From Carposina sasakii (Eukaryota; Arthropoda; Insecta; Lepidoptera; Carposinidae): a stretch of DNA of 64,000 nt. The notes under the pieces are model-generated. The model made no database searches, had not been told where the DNA came from, and saw nothing but the letters and a program-made list of their open reading frames with translations. The position numbers and the translations under genes were made by a program. Positions 54,270 through 64,000 of this stretch are shown here, in pieces. The stretch spans positions 10,614,120 through 10,678,119 of the forward strand of contig CP053149.1 of NCBI GenBank assembly GCA_014607495.2, read 5' to 3'. Positions within the stretch are counted from its first letter, which is position 1, and every line of letters starts with the position of its first letter.

Positions 54270-54580
54270 TTTAGTTTCTTTATGGTTTGTTTGTGTTGTG
54301 TTTGGCTTGAGTTTGAAAACTTCGAAAGTGTGAAGAAAATTGTATTTATCAATAAAAATATATGAAATTGCATTGTGTGATTACATACGCGATGAAAATA
54401 ATGCATTAAAGTTGTTGTAAAGTTACTGCATTGTCATACACTTCCTATCCCAAGTAATGTTTTTGCAAGCATCAACAAACTAGTTTCACAAAAAGTTTGG
54501 GATTCCAGGGTTTCTGTGTTGAAATTCTTTAGACTAATCTCTGAATTAATGATTAGTTTGTAACTTATTTCTCTATAAAA

Positions 54581-57500
54581 ATGTTCATTTATATGAGCAA
54601 AAAGGTACCTAATTATTGTGTATATCTTAGTAACCATGGTAATCAATGAGGTTCCAGTTGCTTTCTAACAAAAAAAATTGTTCCAGATTGCTATTCCCAA
54701 ACAGACTAACGTAACTTGCCTATCATGGAATCATTCTTCAGGTTACATTGCTGTGGGCGGAGAAGATGGAATGTTGAAAGTTTTAAAACTTGAATCGGGT
54801 AACAATGTTCATAAGACTTATTGAAATTATAATGCAACTCATCTGCACCATGTCAATGTAATAATTTATTTATTTGAAGATTAACTGTCTTGTTCTGATG
54901 CCTGGCTTCACTACAATACAAAGAGTCAACTAAGTAACTAGGGCATTCTTTCAGAGGGCTTAGTGCGAGTTTTTACTTTGAACTCGATCGTGTGAACGTA
55001 AACACTTCAACCAATCACGTAGTGCCGTTGTTCTCACTTTTATGACATCACATTATCACATCATAATATGATTAACGCGAACATGTTCGAAGGGAAAACT
55101 CAAACTACGCCCTCAGGAGATAAGCCAGCAACTTGTCACTGGTCATTTACATCTATCCCTCTTATGCTAAATGTGACAGTGGGATTTCTTTATTGATCCT
55201 CCATTTCTGGCTACCCTATTTCAAAAACACAACTGTATATACCATCTATACCATTTCCCATTATTTTTATTCTCATGAAAATAAAAAGAAATCCTTTCTG
55301 AACATTCTGTATCTCATTATACAGAATGTTCAGAAAGGATTTCTTTTTATTTTAGAATAAAAAAATTATGGTGTACTGTGTGACAGAATAAATTTCTTTT
55401 ATCTTATCTTTATGTTATGATTTTGGTAGGTACTTGCTGCAGTAGGCCTAGTTCTAGTTCATTAATTAAATAACTTTTGTAGGTGGGGGAGGAAACCTGT
55501 CAATGAACCTGAGCTTAGAAGGTCACACTGGTCGACTACAGGTGGCTATATGGAATGAAGTGTTTCAGAAATTAACAACAAGTGATGAACACGGTGTCAT
55601 AATTGTTTGGATGCTTTATAAGGTATGTACGAGTACATATACATTACATTATATCATCATCATCATCAGCAGCATATTGCAGTCCACTGCTGGACGTAGG
55701 CCTCCTGGGGGGCACACCACAAGACTGCCATGGGGGGTATTTGCCCATAGTCACCACGCTGGGCAGGCGGGTTGATGACCGCAGTTTGTATTTTGGACTA
55801 TGTTGTCAACACGGGAGGCGCTGCTGCTCACCTCCCGGAAACCCTTAATCGCCTCATATGATAGCCACGGGCAGACATGGGGTGGTACGAATTCTACTCT
55901 GCCGGCACCACACGGCCAATATACATTATATATTAACTATTATTGAATATCTATTCTATTCTTCTATATCTTCCATAGATATAATAAAAATGTAACGGAT
56001 CACTGTCTGTACATTGAAGATAAATGAGAAAAAATATTATAGGAGACCTTTATCAACGCAATAGTACCCAAAAGAATGATTTTTGTTGCTTTGTCTGTGC
56101 GTTTGTGCACGCTAATCTCAGAAACGGCTGATCTGATTTCGATGCAGTTTTCAGGAATATATTGTGACGGTCCCACTTAACATACCTATATAGGCTACTT
56201 TTTATCCCGGGAAAATGTTTTGACGTGAAACGTCTTTAAAATCGCGCCGACACATACGGGTACCAGGTTTAAAAACTGGACCGTAACGAAAAGGTCTATA
56301 TCATCGTACCTTAATAATTAAAAAACTATTGGTCTTAGAAACAAAAATGTGGTGTCAATATTTCACTTATATAGTCAGCTCGCTGTTATGACATTGAGTT
56401 CGTGTCGGGGTCAAGCGGGGGGGCGGGGGAGGGATACTGCGATAACTGTGCGAAACCGGCGCTCGCGCTTGTTTCTATTCAGTGTAACTCGTGACTCCGA
56501 CTTTATAGCGTGGTGATTCTTTCGTGTGTTTGTCAAGTTTATTTGAACCGATTGATTTATACAAAAATAAGTGTAATTTGGACAGTATTTATATCTATAC
56601 TAATATTATAAAGCTGAAGAGTTTGTTTGTTTGTTTGTTTGAACGCGCTAATCTCAGGAACTACTGGTCTGATTTGAAAAATTCTTTCAGTGTTAGATAG
56701 CCCATTTACCAAGGAAGGCTACAGTCTATACAACAACCTGCCCGGCTTCGCACGGGTACAACGTCCCCTCACGCGGACGAAGTCGTGGGCGGCTGCTATT
56801 TAAAATAACCAGAAAGTGACAATAAATATATAAACATTTGCTATGTATTTTATGTTTCTATTACGTACCTGTTCTTTTTTTATTAAAATACTTAAAACAG
56901 CGTCCATCTTGTTTTCATTTCAATCTTTTACTTTAAAAGCGATTCGCTAACATAGACGTTTCACGTTAAAACCAACGGCCGTGTGCCCCGACACAGCCCC
57001 ACCCGCTTTTTATCCTGGATAATTTCGACATTTTGTTTTTTCTGTAGTCCACGCGGACGGAGTCGCGGGCGTCCACTAGTATGTACATATATTTTGAAAC
57101 ATACCTGTCTATATGCCAGTAGTGGGCTCTTCCTACCATGGTTGTATTTAAATGTCCAGCACCAAGCAATACTCAGTGTGCATTGAAAATGATACACATA
57201 ATATAGTGCTGAGTGTTTACAAACTTGCAACTGCAACATTTACTGTTAAATTTTATATTAGTAAGGCTCTTAATCTTTTACCTGTGTTCCAGGGGTCATG
57301 GTATGAAGAAATGATAAATAACAGGAATAAATCTACTGTTTCTGGTATGGCGTGGGGATCTGATGGTCAAAAAATATGCATAGCTTATGAAGATGGTAAG
57401 AGTTTGCTGTATAAGGTATATAAATGAAGTAGTAGCTAGTGTTCACAATATCTATAGGTAAGTATACGTTTATTTAGTACACTCAACCACTCCATACAAA

Positions 57501-60500
57501 GTTGTAACTATGTATAGTTAAGGCATTATTTATAAAGTAAAAGTAAGTACAGTACACAGTCCACAACACTATCCACAAATTAAAGCAAAAGAAAGTTACA
57601 CAAATCTAATTCTACCAAGGTAATACCTTGTGACATTAAGATAATATAAATATAATGTTTCATCATTAAAACATTGTGCTGAGGGATTCAGCTTTGTTTA
57701 CCGAGATTTTCCTAGTGTATAGCTATCGGGATGAAAAAATAACGTCGCCAATGATGTAATTTAAAAAGAGATGGAAAAATTCGTCATCTGAGTAATTGAC
57801 CCGGTAGCACAATTGGTGAGAGCTCTGCATGGAATGCAAAGGTCGTGGGTTCGAGTCCCACTCGGGTGAAGAATTTTTTCATTTTCTTTATTAATAATTT
57901 TATAATATGTATAATGTCACTAGGAAAATAAATTTAATCCCTGTTTTTGCTTCTTTCAGGGGCAGTAATTGTAGGGTCAGTAGATGGATCGCGAGTATGG
58001 GGCAAGGACATAAAGGGGCCCGGTCTAACCGCTGTGCAGTGGTCTCCTGACAACTCCCTGCTTCTGTTTGCTCTCTCTAATGGAGAGTTACATCTTTATG
58101 ACGATCAAGGGAACTTCACAGTGTGTATAATATAGTATTCTTCTTTGTTATGCTTTAAGGTCTTAGCAAACGGATATCGTAAGTACGCTCGTCACGAAGT
58201 TAAAACGTCCCAGCCAAACGCTGCACTCTAGTGTAGCAGTGTGTTGTACTGAACCAGACTATATCTGTCAAACAAACATAATAAATACGCGACGCTCTGA
58301 CGCAGCATTATGACGTCGCGTTCTATTCTATTACAGAATTGACTTTGCCCTGACGCACGTTAATTACGCCATCTGCCGAGGCCGATTTCAGATTTCAGAC
58401 TTCAGATACTAATTTCCTATCGGGCGATAGAGTTTTGCCGGCATTTTTATTAGTTCAAATGGTGTTGCGCGGTACGTTATTAGCCCCGCCTACACCTGTC
58501 GTGCTTTAAAATCCAAATTCTGCAGCCATTATTTTGATTATAGGAAAATACTTGGGAACTTAGTCTCTGTACCGCAACTTTCTTATTATGCTTAAGGCCC
58601 ACTCTGTAGCTGTTATTGTGGTGTGTATGAAAGTTTTTGTATGTTCATAGATGCCGGTTACTGTTCAAGGAATATCAGAGTCGATGGAAACCATTTCTAT
58701 GGACTGGTATTCAGGCAGGGCACCAGCCAATCGACCCGTCCTAGCTATATGCTACAAGAGCGGGGTTATCCTATTTATGAAAAATTGCATTGAGGAAGGT
58801 ATGTCAGAAATTTCTATCTCCTATATTTTTTAAAATCTTCTATGTCTATTATATCGTGTAACCGCTACAAGGCAGACATATCTCTAAACTACTCTAGAGT
58901 ATGTAAGTGTAAAGATCGAGAAGTACGGTTGAAGACTGCATTCTCCATACGATTCTGTTAAGAGACTGATGATACCCCCTCAGATTTGTGGATTTGACGT
59001 GGTAGAAAGAGACGCACGAGTAGGCGGGTCTGAGGGGCGGAGCTTCTACTGTTCGAACTTATTATGCATCTTATTATGTCAATGGACATTGCGGCTAGCC
59101 TGCTAAATCGTTATGTGACTTGTGGCTACTACTGTAACATACATTCGACAACGCTTATTATAAAACTTCATCTTAACTTCAGTATTATTTTGGCCCAAAG
59201 GTTTTCTATATAGGCAGAGTCTTCACCTAGGGGACACAGGAAGATAAGTCAAGTCACATTATTTCGTGTACCTACTGGTTCTAGCTTGTAAAGACTTCAC
59301 TAGTGTCAATGTCTATGTTATTAGCTTACCTATTTAAAAAATAATCGTAACAAGTTCATATGTTCTTGAGTGTTAGACAATACATGGCTATTATGGCATT
59401 GTAGATAGTGTGATAGTGGAGACCAACATGACCGCGATCGACTGTCGCTGGAACCACAACGGAACCCTCCTAGCCGCTGCGGGCTGCACAGCAGATCAGA
59501 ATAATGTGGTGCAGTTTTTCAGTGCATATGGAGAGGTATGTATTCAACTTTCGTTTCTTTTTTAAAAATAACTAGGTTTTTTTACAAAACATAGGTGCTA
59601 GTGTTTTTATTATTTTGACAATGTACAATGCATTGTTGTTAGGGTAGTTTTACATATGTAAATGGGCCTGATTTGTCTATGGTCGTGCGTGTTGGATTAC
59701 TGTCCCATCGGATAACGATAGTGAGGAAATACGCGCATAAGGTGCCTAATAAGCGCACCACTTGTACCTATATATAATATCTTCCGTGTAGACCGAAAAT
59801 TTTCGTTAAGATTAGCCGTCATGACCGAAATAGTCAGGAGGGTTTTTACATTTTATTATATGTTTTCTTTAGTTTCTTTAAATAGTTTATGATTTACTTA
59901 GAACATTTTATAATTTGCGCTTTTTTACAGCACATAAGAACATTGCGTGTGCCCGGCGGCACTATGAGAGCGTTATCTTGGGAAAGACAGTCGCTAAGAT
60001 TGGCCATAGCTATTGACTCTTTCATATACTTTGCGAATGTTAAGCCAGATCATAAGTATGCCTTCTATGGAAACACGTTAGCGTTTGTGTCTGGAACGGA
60101 AACTGTTACGTTCTGGGACATAGTAACACACCAGGTAAGGGTATTCGAGAATAAAAACTTGGTCCTTCGACCCGGATGTGCATGTTATTTGCTTTTTCTC
60201 GCTGTTTAAAGCTGTAAATATAGTACTATTGCTTTGTAGAGTAGTAATGCAGCTTTGAATTATCATCTGTACTTCAAATACGTCATTTTTTTTGTTCCAG
60301 TCTTGGGTGAATCATATTCCCGATGTAATAGATATGTGCGGAGTCGATGAGTATTGTGTTATTGCAACGCTGAGTAACCTAATCATATCAAATCAACAGG
60401 GAATACAATGTGATGGTACGTTAAATTAATAACATGAAAACTGTCAAAGAAAAAAGTTTGTTATTTGTAATGGAACTGAAACATTATATTTTTTGGATAC

Positions 60501-63500
60501 TTTAATAATTCACTATGGGTGCGCCCACCACCGGGCCCTATACCCTCCACTGACCCTCGGATCTGATAACTCATAAGTGCGAAAACAGGCACTTGCACTA
60601 ATTACAATCGCCACGAGAAACCAGACCCGAGCACGTAGCATGCAAGACAATACATTGCACTATTCCGAAATCAAAAATTAGATAAATAATCTACATATGT
60701 TTCGCCAACAACCGTGGCATCCTCAGGATTATATAAATTAGTAAACCACTAATTATTATGAAACTCTAAACCCAACACATTACTTACACAGAATTAACTA
60801 CCCTCTACCTTGTATTAAAAAATATATAAATAATGGCACGGAATGCAGAGGTCGTGGGTTCGATTCCCACCCGGGTGAGGAATTTTTTCCATTTCTTTAT
60901 TAATAATTTTATAATATAAATAATTACCCACCATTATTTATATTTCAAATAAATATATACTATTTGTGCACACAAACCAAGTATAAACCAAATAGTGGGC
61001 GCACCCATAGTTTGAACTTCCGAATTGTAACGCCTAATACAATTTCATTTATACTTGAATAAATAAAAGAAAGAAATATATAAATAAGTACTAAGTGTAC
61101 ACTATGTATTTCAGCCATGGCAGTTAGTATTCCCGTAGTATACGTGGCTATCAACAGTAAAGCGATAGTGATAGCCGCTTCCAAGGAGGTCTTTCTCATG
61201 TGGAAGTTTTCTACACCGTCCCGCCCTCGTAAGTATAAGTTTCCTTTTTTGAAAAATCTTAATATCCCCAACCGGAGTAATATGCACGTGAATGATAAAT
61301 GGCTTAGACTATCCGCCATCCCTTCATTTGCGAAAAGAAAAACACCGATTTATTAAACAATCGTTTCACTACACTTTACAATGTCAATATTAAATTACAT
61401 TATTTGCAGGCAGTTCAGAGCAGTTGTATCAAGCCGACGGTTCCCCCTATACGGCCGGTGAAGTTGGTTTCCAAGACGATACGATTTGTTGCATCACGTG
61501 CTCCGACAGTCATCTACTGATTGGAAGAGATTCTGGCATTATTCTGTTGTTCTCACTCATCAATTTTAAGAAGATAACCTCTATTAACCTGAATTCGAAG
61601 CCTTATAAGTTGGGACTGAATTCGAACTCTAGGTAAGGGGCTTCTTGGAATATTTTATACAAACCGACTTATCTACAATTATAGCCATTTTGTATTTGGA
61701 AGTGCTGTCATTTACATCATAATAAAACCTATAAACCTTTTAGTGTTGGACCACACTCGGCAGCACGCGTCCTTACCTAAGCGAACGTCCAAAGCGTAAA
61801 ACCTTTATTTAAAAAATACGCGTTAAGTATAAAATATCTTGTCTGTTTTATAAACACTATAATATTTTCAACTAAGTAAGGGCGGTTCTTGATTCAAAAC
61901 TTCATTTGTCCAATAACGTATTCCAGCAAATTCTACGTGATAGACCAGCCGGGTTCCCTTTACCTAATGGACACTGATATGGCAAACAACATCAGTATCG
62001 GTCAGGCATTGCGTAAGGATGTGTGGAGCGCTCTGTGGGCGTCTGACAACCCTCAAATGGTGGCCGTGGCGGAGAAAGCGCGTCTGTATGTCATGAGAGA
62101 TGCTGAACCGGAAGAACCTTTGATAATGCAGGGGTATCTTTGTAAATTCAAGGTAATTCGAGATTTGTCCCATGGTTTAAGTGTTTGATGTAATTTGTCC
62201 AAAGGTTTAATGTAATTTGTCCAATGGTTTATTACAAGTTGACAAATGGTTTATTACAATTTATTCCAATGGTTAATATAATCTGTCCAATGATTTATCC
62301 AATGATTTACGATTATATTTTTTTTAAATGATTCAATGTAGCGTGCCTAATGTTTTAATGTAGTTTTTCAAATGGTTTATTGTACATTAATCAATGTTTT
62401 AATGTAACTTGCAAAACGATTTAGTGTCTCGATTTATCGGTAAATTAATTACTTCCAGGAGTTAGAAATAACCACAGCATTATTAGAAAACATTACGGAC
62501 AAGTGTGCCCCTCAACATATCGTGCGTGTCGAAGTGAAGTCGCTTCGAGACACGAGACAACTCATGGAGAAAGTCGGCCTTAAAGAGGCTGAGAATTTTA
62601 TCAAGGACAACCCTCATCCACAGCTTTGGTAATAAGATAAAAGATTTAGTGGGTAATTTAATAGTATAGGTATAGAATGTGTATTGCAAGCTTGCGGCTT
62701 AATACATAAGTACTCGTTAAGCATGCATTCATCGTGTCCAATCAGGTGTAGGGCGCACACAATACATTACACACAAATCATATACAAAAGCAATAGCTTC
62801 AGCGCAGTATCAGTCTAAATGTGGAATGCTCGAATCATTTTAAGTTTAAACAAGGTGTTCTTAGATCTCATTGTGATTACGGATTATCTACCTACATCAA
62901 TCTGTATATGCGTTCAATACATATATGATATACCTACTTACTGTTTTAGAAGTATCACAAAATATCCTTTTTCAAATAAAAAAAAATGTATTATCATCAC
63001 ACATTTGTACAGGTTGTTACTGGCCGAAGCAGCATTGAAGAGTTTTGAATCCGAATCTGCGTTGGAAACGGCCGAAGCCGCCTTTGTAAGGCGTAACGAT
63101 TACGCGGGAATCCGTTTTGTTTCACGACTCAACGCTCTCCATTCAAATGCCCTAAAACGGGCAGATATTTTGGCGTACTTTAAGGACTTTGATGGAGCCG
63201 AAAAAATATACCATGATGAAGATAGACGGTATGTATTCCTCCAATCCAAAGCTTAGAATGATATGCACTTAGTTACCATAAACATCTCAGGCATTGGATA
63301 ACGCGCGATTAATCATGTAATGCTCGATGATAATATATTAATGTAGAATATATGCCTGTACAAATCTATGCGAAGCCGGGGCGGGTCTCTAGTTATATGT
63401 ATAAACCTTCCTCTTGAATCACTCTATCTATTTAAGAAAACCGCATCAAAATACATTGCTTAGTTTTGAAGATCTAATCATACATAGGGACAGACAGACA

Positions 63501-64000
63501 GCGGGACGACTTTGTTTTATAATATGTAGTTATTTTATAATGAAAAGGGACAAGTTGCTACGTCATAGCCTACACGGAAAGAGGTGCAGCTGATGTATTT
63601 TAGTGAGGGGTTTCACAAGAACACCACACCGTCGCCACAGTAGATAATATAAAAACAAGTATCCCAATTAAGTGGGGTGTATTTATTTCCAGTGACTTAG
63701 CAATAAGCCTTCGCAAACGTCTCGGGCACTGGTTCCGAGTGGTAGAGCTTCTAAAGATGTCTGCCAGCACCACAGACGCGCAGGTCAAGCAAGCGTACAC
63801 TCACATCGCCGACCATTATATTGACAGGCAAAATTGGTATGTAAACTTACACACGCACACTTCATACTTGTACGTAGTCGTGTACGCACGAACTAATAAA
63901 GTTACTTTGCATATTACACACAGCTTTTTCGCACGTCTATTAGTATGTTCTTCATGGACGGTGTTCGAAGAGCTTAGATAAATATTATTCATATCCAGGT
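54581..64000 (+). CDS. IFT121: Intraflagellar transport protein 121 (WDR35), exons 1-15, 3' end missing
   Basis: Exons: 54581-54604, 54687-54798, 55483-55622, 57293-57395, 57960-58120, 58651-58798, 59405-59535, 59931-60134, 60301-60415, 61115-61228, 61410-61632, 61927-62152, 62459-62628, 63013-63228 and 63693-63836. The next exon starts at 63999. All have GT/AG borders and matching phases, giving 743 residues so far; human WDR35 has about 1180. It opens MFIYMSKK. Matches include [65 protein letters not shown] and [17 protein letters not shown]. The first part is WD40 propellers; helical TPR-like repeats begin near exon 13. The protein is a subunit of IFT-A, which drives retrograde transport and membrane-protein entry in cilia (family knowledge); the fly orthologue is Oseg4. 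In insects, expression is expected in ciliated sensory neurons and sperm. Confidence 0.95.
54953..55096. mobile_element. Miniature inverted-repeat element inside an R1 copy
   Basis: GAGGGCTTAGTGCGAGTTTT on the left and AAAACTCAAACTACGCCCTC on the right are imperfect inverse copies. R1 sequence lies on both sides (54895-54950 and 55097-55230, minus strand), so the element inserted into R1. Confidence 0.7.
55278..55353. repeat. Perfect hairpin, 35-bp stem and 6-base loop
   Basis: Arms 55278-55312 and 55319-55353 are exact reverse complements around CTCATT. The arm contains AAATCCTTTCTGAACATTCT. It lies in IFT121 intron 2, about 130 bases before exon 3. Confidence 0.97.
55654..55918 (-). mobile_element. 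RTE-type LINE/SINE 3' end, copy 3
   Basis: Same unit as 20290-20551 and 29401-29660, with a longer GAT-type tail at its left. It begins 31 bases after the exon 3 donor of IFT121. Confidence 0.7.
55981..57079 (+). mobile_element. Helitron-like element carrying two nested insertions
   Basis: Outer element: AAAAATGTAACGGATCACTG at the left and ACGCGGACGGAGTCGCGGGC with CGTCCACTAGT at the right. It is broken at about 56222 by an insertion bounded by ACGTGAAACGTCT and its inverse AGACGTTTCACGT (ending about 56971). Inside that insertion is a further Helitron-like element, 56593-56805, from TCTATACTAATATTATAAAG to GTGGGCGGCTGC. The whole nest sits in IFT121 intron 3. Confidence 0.7.
57661..57918 (+). 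mobile_element. tRNA-derived SINE, best preserved copy
   Basis: 5' part with GAGGGATTCAGCTTTGTTTA and TAGTGTATAGCTATCGGGAT, then A-box-like GTAGCACAATTGGTGAG, B-box GGTTCGAGTCCC and a tail AAGAATTTTTTCATTTTC. TATAATGT occurs on both sides. It ends about 40 bases upstream of IFT121 exon 5. Confidence 0.8.
60518..61055. mobile_element. Inverted-repeat element, copy 2, containing a SINE
   Basis: Reversed relative to 15139-15655. The left end is CACTATGGGTGCGCCCACC with CTCGGATCTGATAACTCATA. The right end has only a short inverse, GTGGGCGCACCCATAG, followed by ACTTCCGAATTGTAACGCCT. A SINE fragment (60837-60923, B-box GGTTCGATTCCC) interrupts it, flanked by ATAAATAAT on both sides. It lies in IFT121 intron 9. 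Confidence 0.75.
62153..62458. repeat. Intron made of a degenerate 22-bp minisatellite
   Basis: About 11-12 diverged units resembling TTTGTCCAATGGTTTATTAC or TTTGTCCAATGGTTTAATGT fill IFT121 intron 12 from its donor almost to its acceptor. Confidence 0.85.
63345..63615. repeat. Helitron-like and R1 fragments in IFT121 intron 14
   Basis: GCGAAGCCGGGGCGGGTCTC and AAAACCGCATCAAAATAC resemble, inverted, the element at 9918-10127. It is followed by an R1 fragment (GACAAGTTGCTACG, GCAGCTGATGTATTTTAGTG). Confidence 0.5.

Larger units (their letters stand above)
52007..54580. other. Divergent intergenic region between na and IFT121
   Basis: 2.6 kb between two start codons, holding three retroposon copies (F, G and H), a possible miniature element bounded by GTTGCCAGA and CTGGCAAC (53627-53872) with the 14-base palindrome ACGATAATTATCGT, and a run of ten G at 53708-53717. 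No exon was seen. Promoters of both genes should lie here. Confidence 0.55.

Overview
This is a piece of insect nuclear DNA, almost certainly from a moth or butterfly. Genes are split into many short exons with GT/AG introns inside AT-rich sequence. A large share of the non-coding DNA is transposon-derived, with Helitron-like elements ending in CTAGT, tRNA-like SINEs, RTE-type LINE tails, a DIRS element and many small inverted-repeat elements. There are no bacterial operons, CRISPR arrays or phage genes. Exon boundaries were read by eye from splice signals, reading phase and remembered protein families; no alignment or search was run.

Layout from left to right. At 1-162 (+) is the last exon of a gene that looks like katanin p80. 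MPHOSPH6 (1552-1968, -) converges on it. A repeat-filled gap (1969-5686) follows, then a complete NOL10 gene in ten exons (5687-11699, +). Next is an eight-exon seven-transmembrane gene resembling an insect gustatory receptor (12784-17861, +). The main feature is the NALCN/narrow abdomen sodium leak channel gene (19994-52006, -). All four channel domains and the EEKE pore residues can be read across 35 candidate exons, including two alternative 3' ends. Its intron 18 holds a nearly intact 5.8-kb DIRS-type tyrosine-recombinase retrotransposon. Head to head with it, 2.6 kb away, starts IFT121/WDR35 (54581 to the window end, +), of which 15 exons and the first two bases of the next are visible.

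The genes are conserved housekeeping, neuronal and ciliary genes and do not form one pathway: katanin (microtubule severing), MPHOSPH6 and NOL10 (ribosome biogenesis), a putative chemoreceptor, a neuronal leak channel and an intraflagellar transport subunit.

The less expected material is in the non-coding DNA. One retroposed sequence of about 0.4 kb occurs eight times, four copies having matched target-site duplications; its 5' end carries an E2F-like motif. Two degenerate copies of channel exons lie inside channel introns. There are two perfect intronic hairpins (35-bp and 21-bp stems), several structured miniature elements, and an IFT121 intron made almost entirely of a 22-bp minisatellite. 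I do not see evidence of a wholly new enzymatic system.
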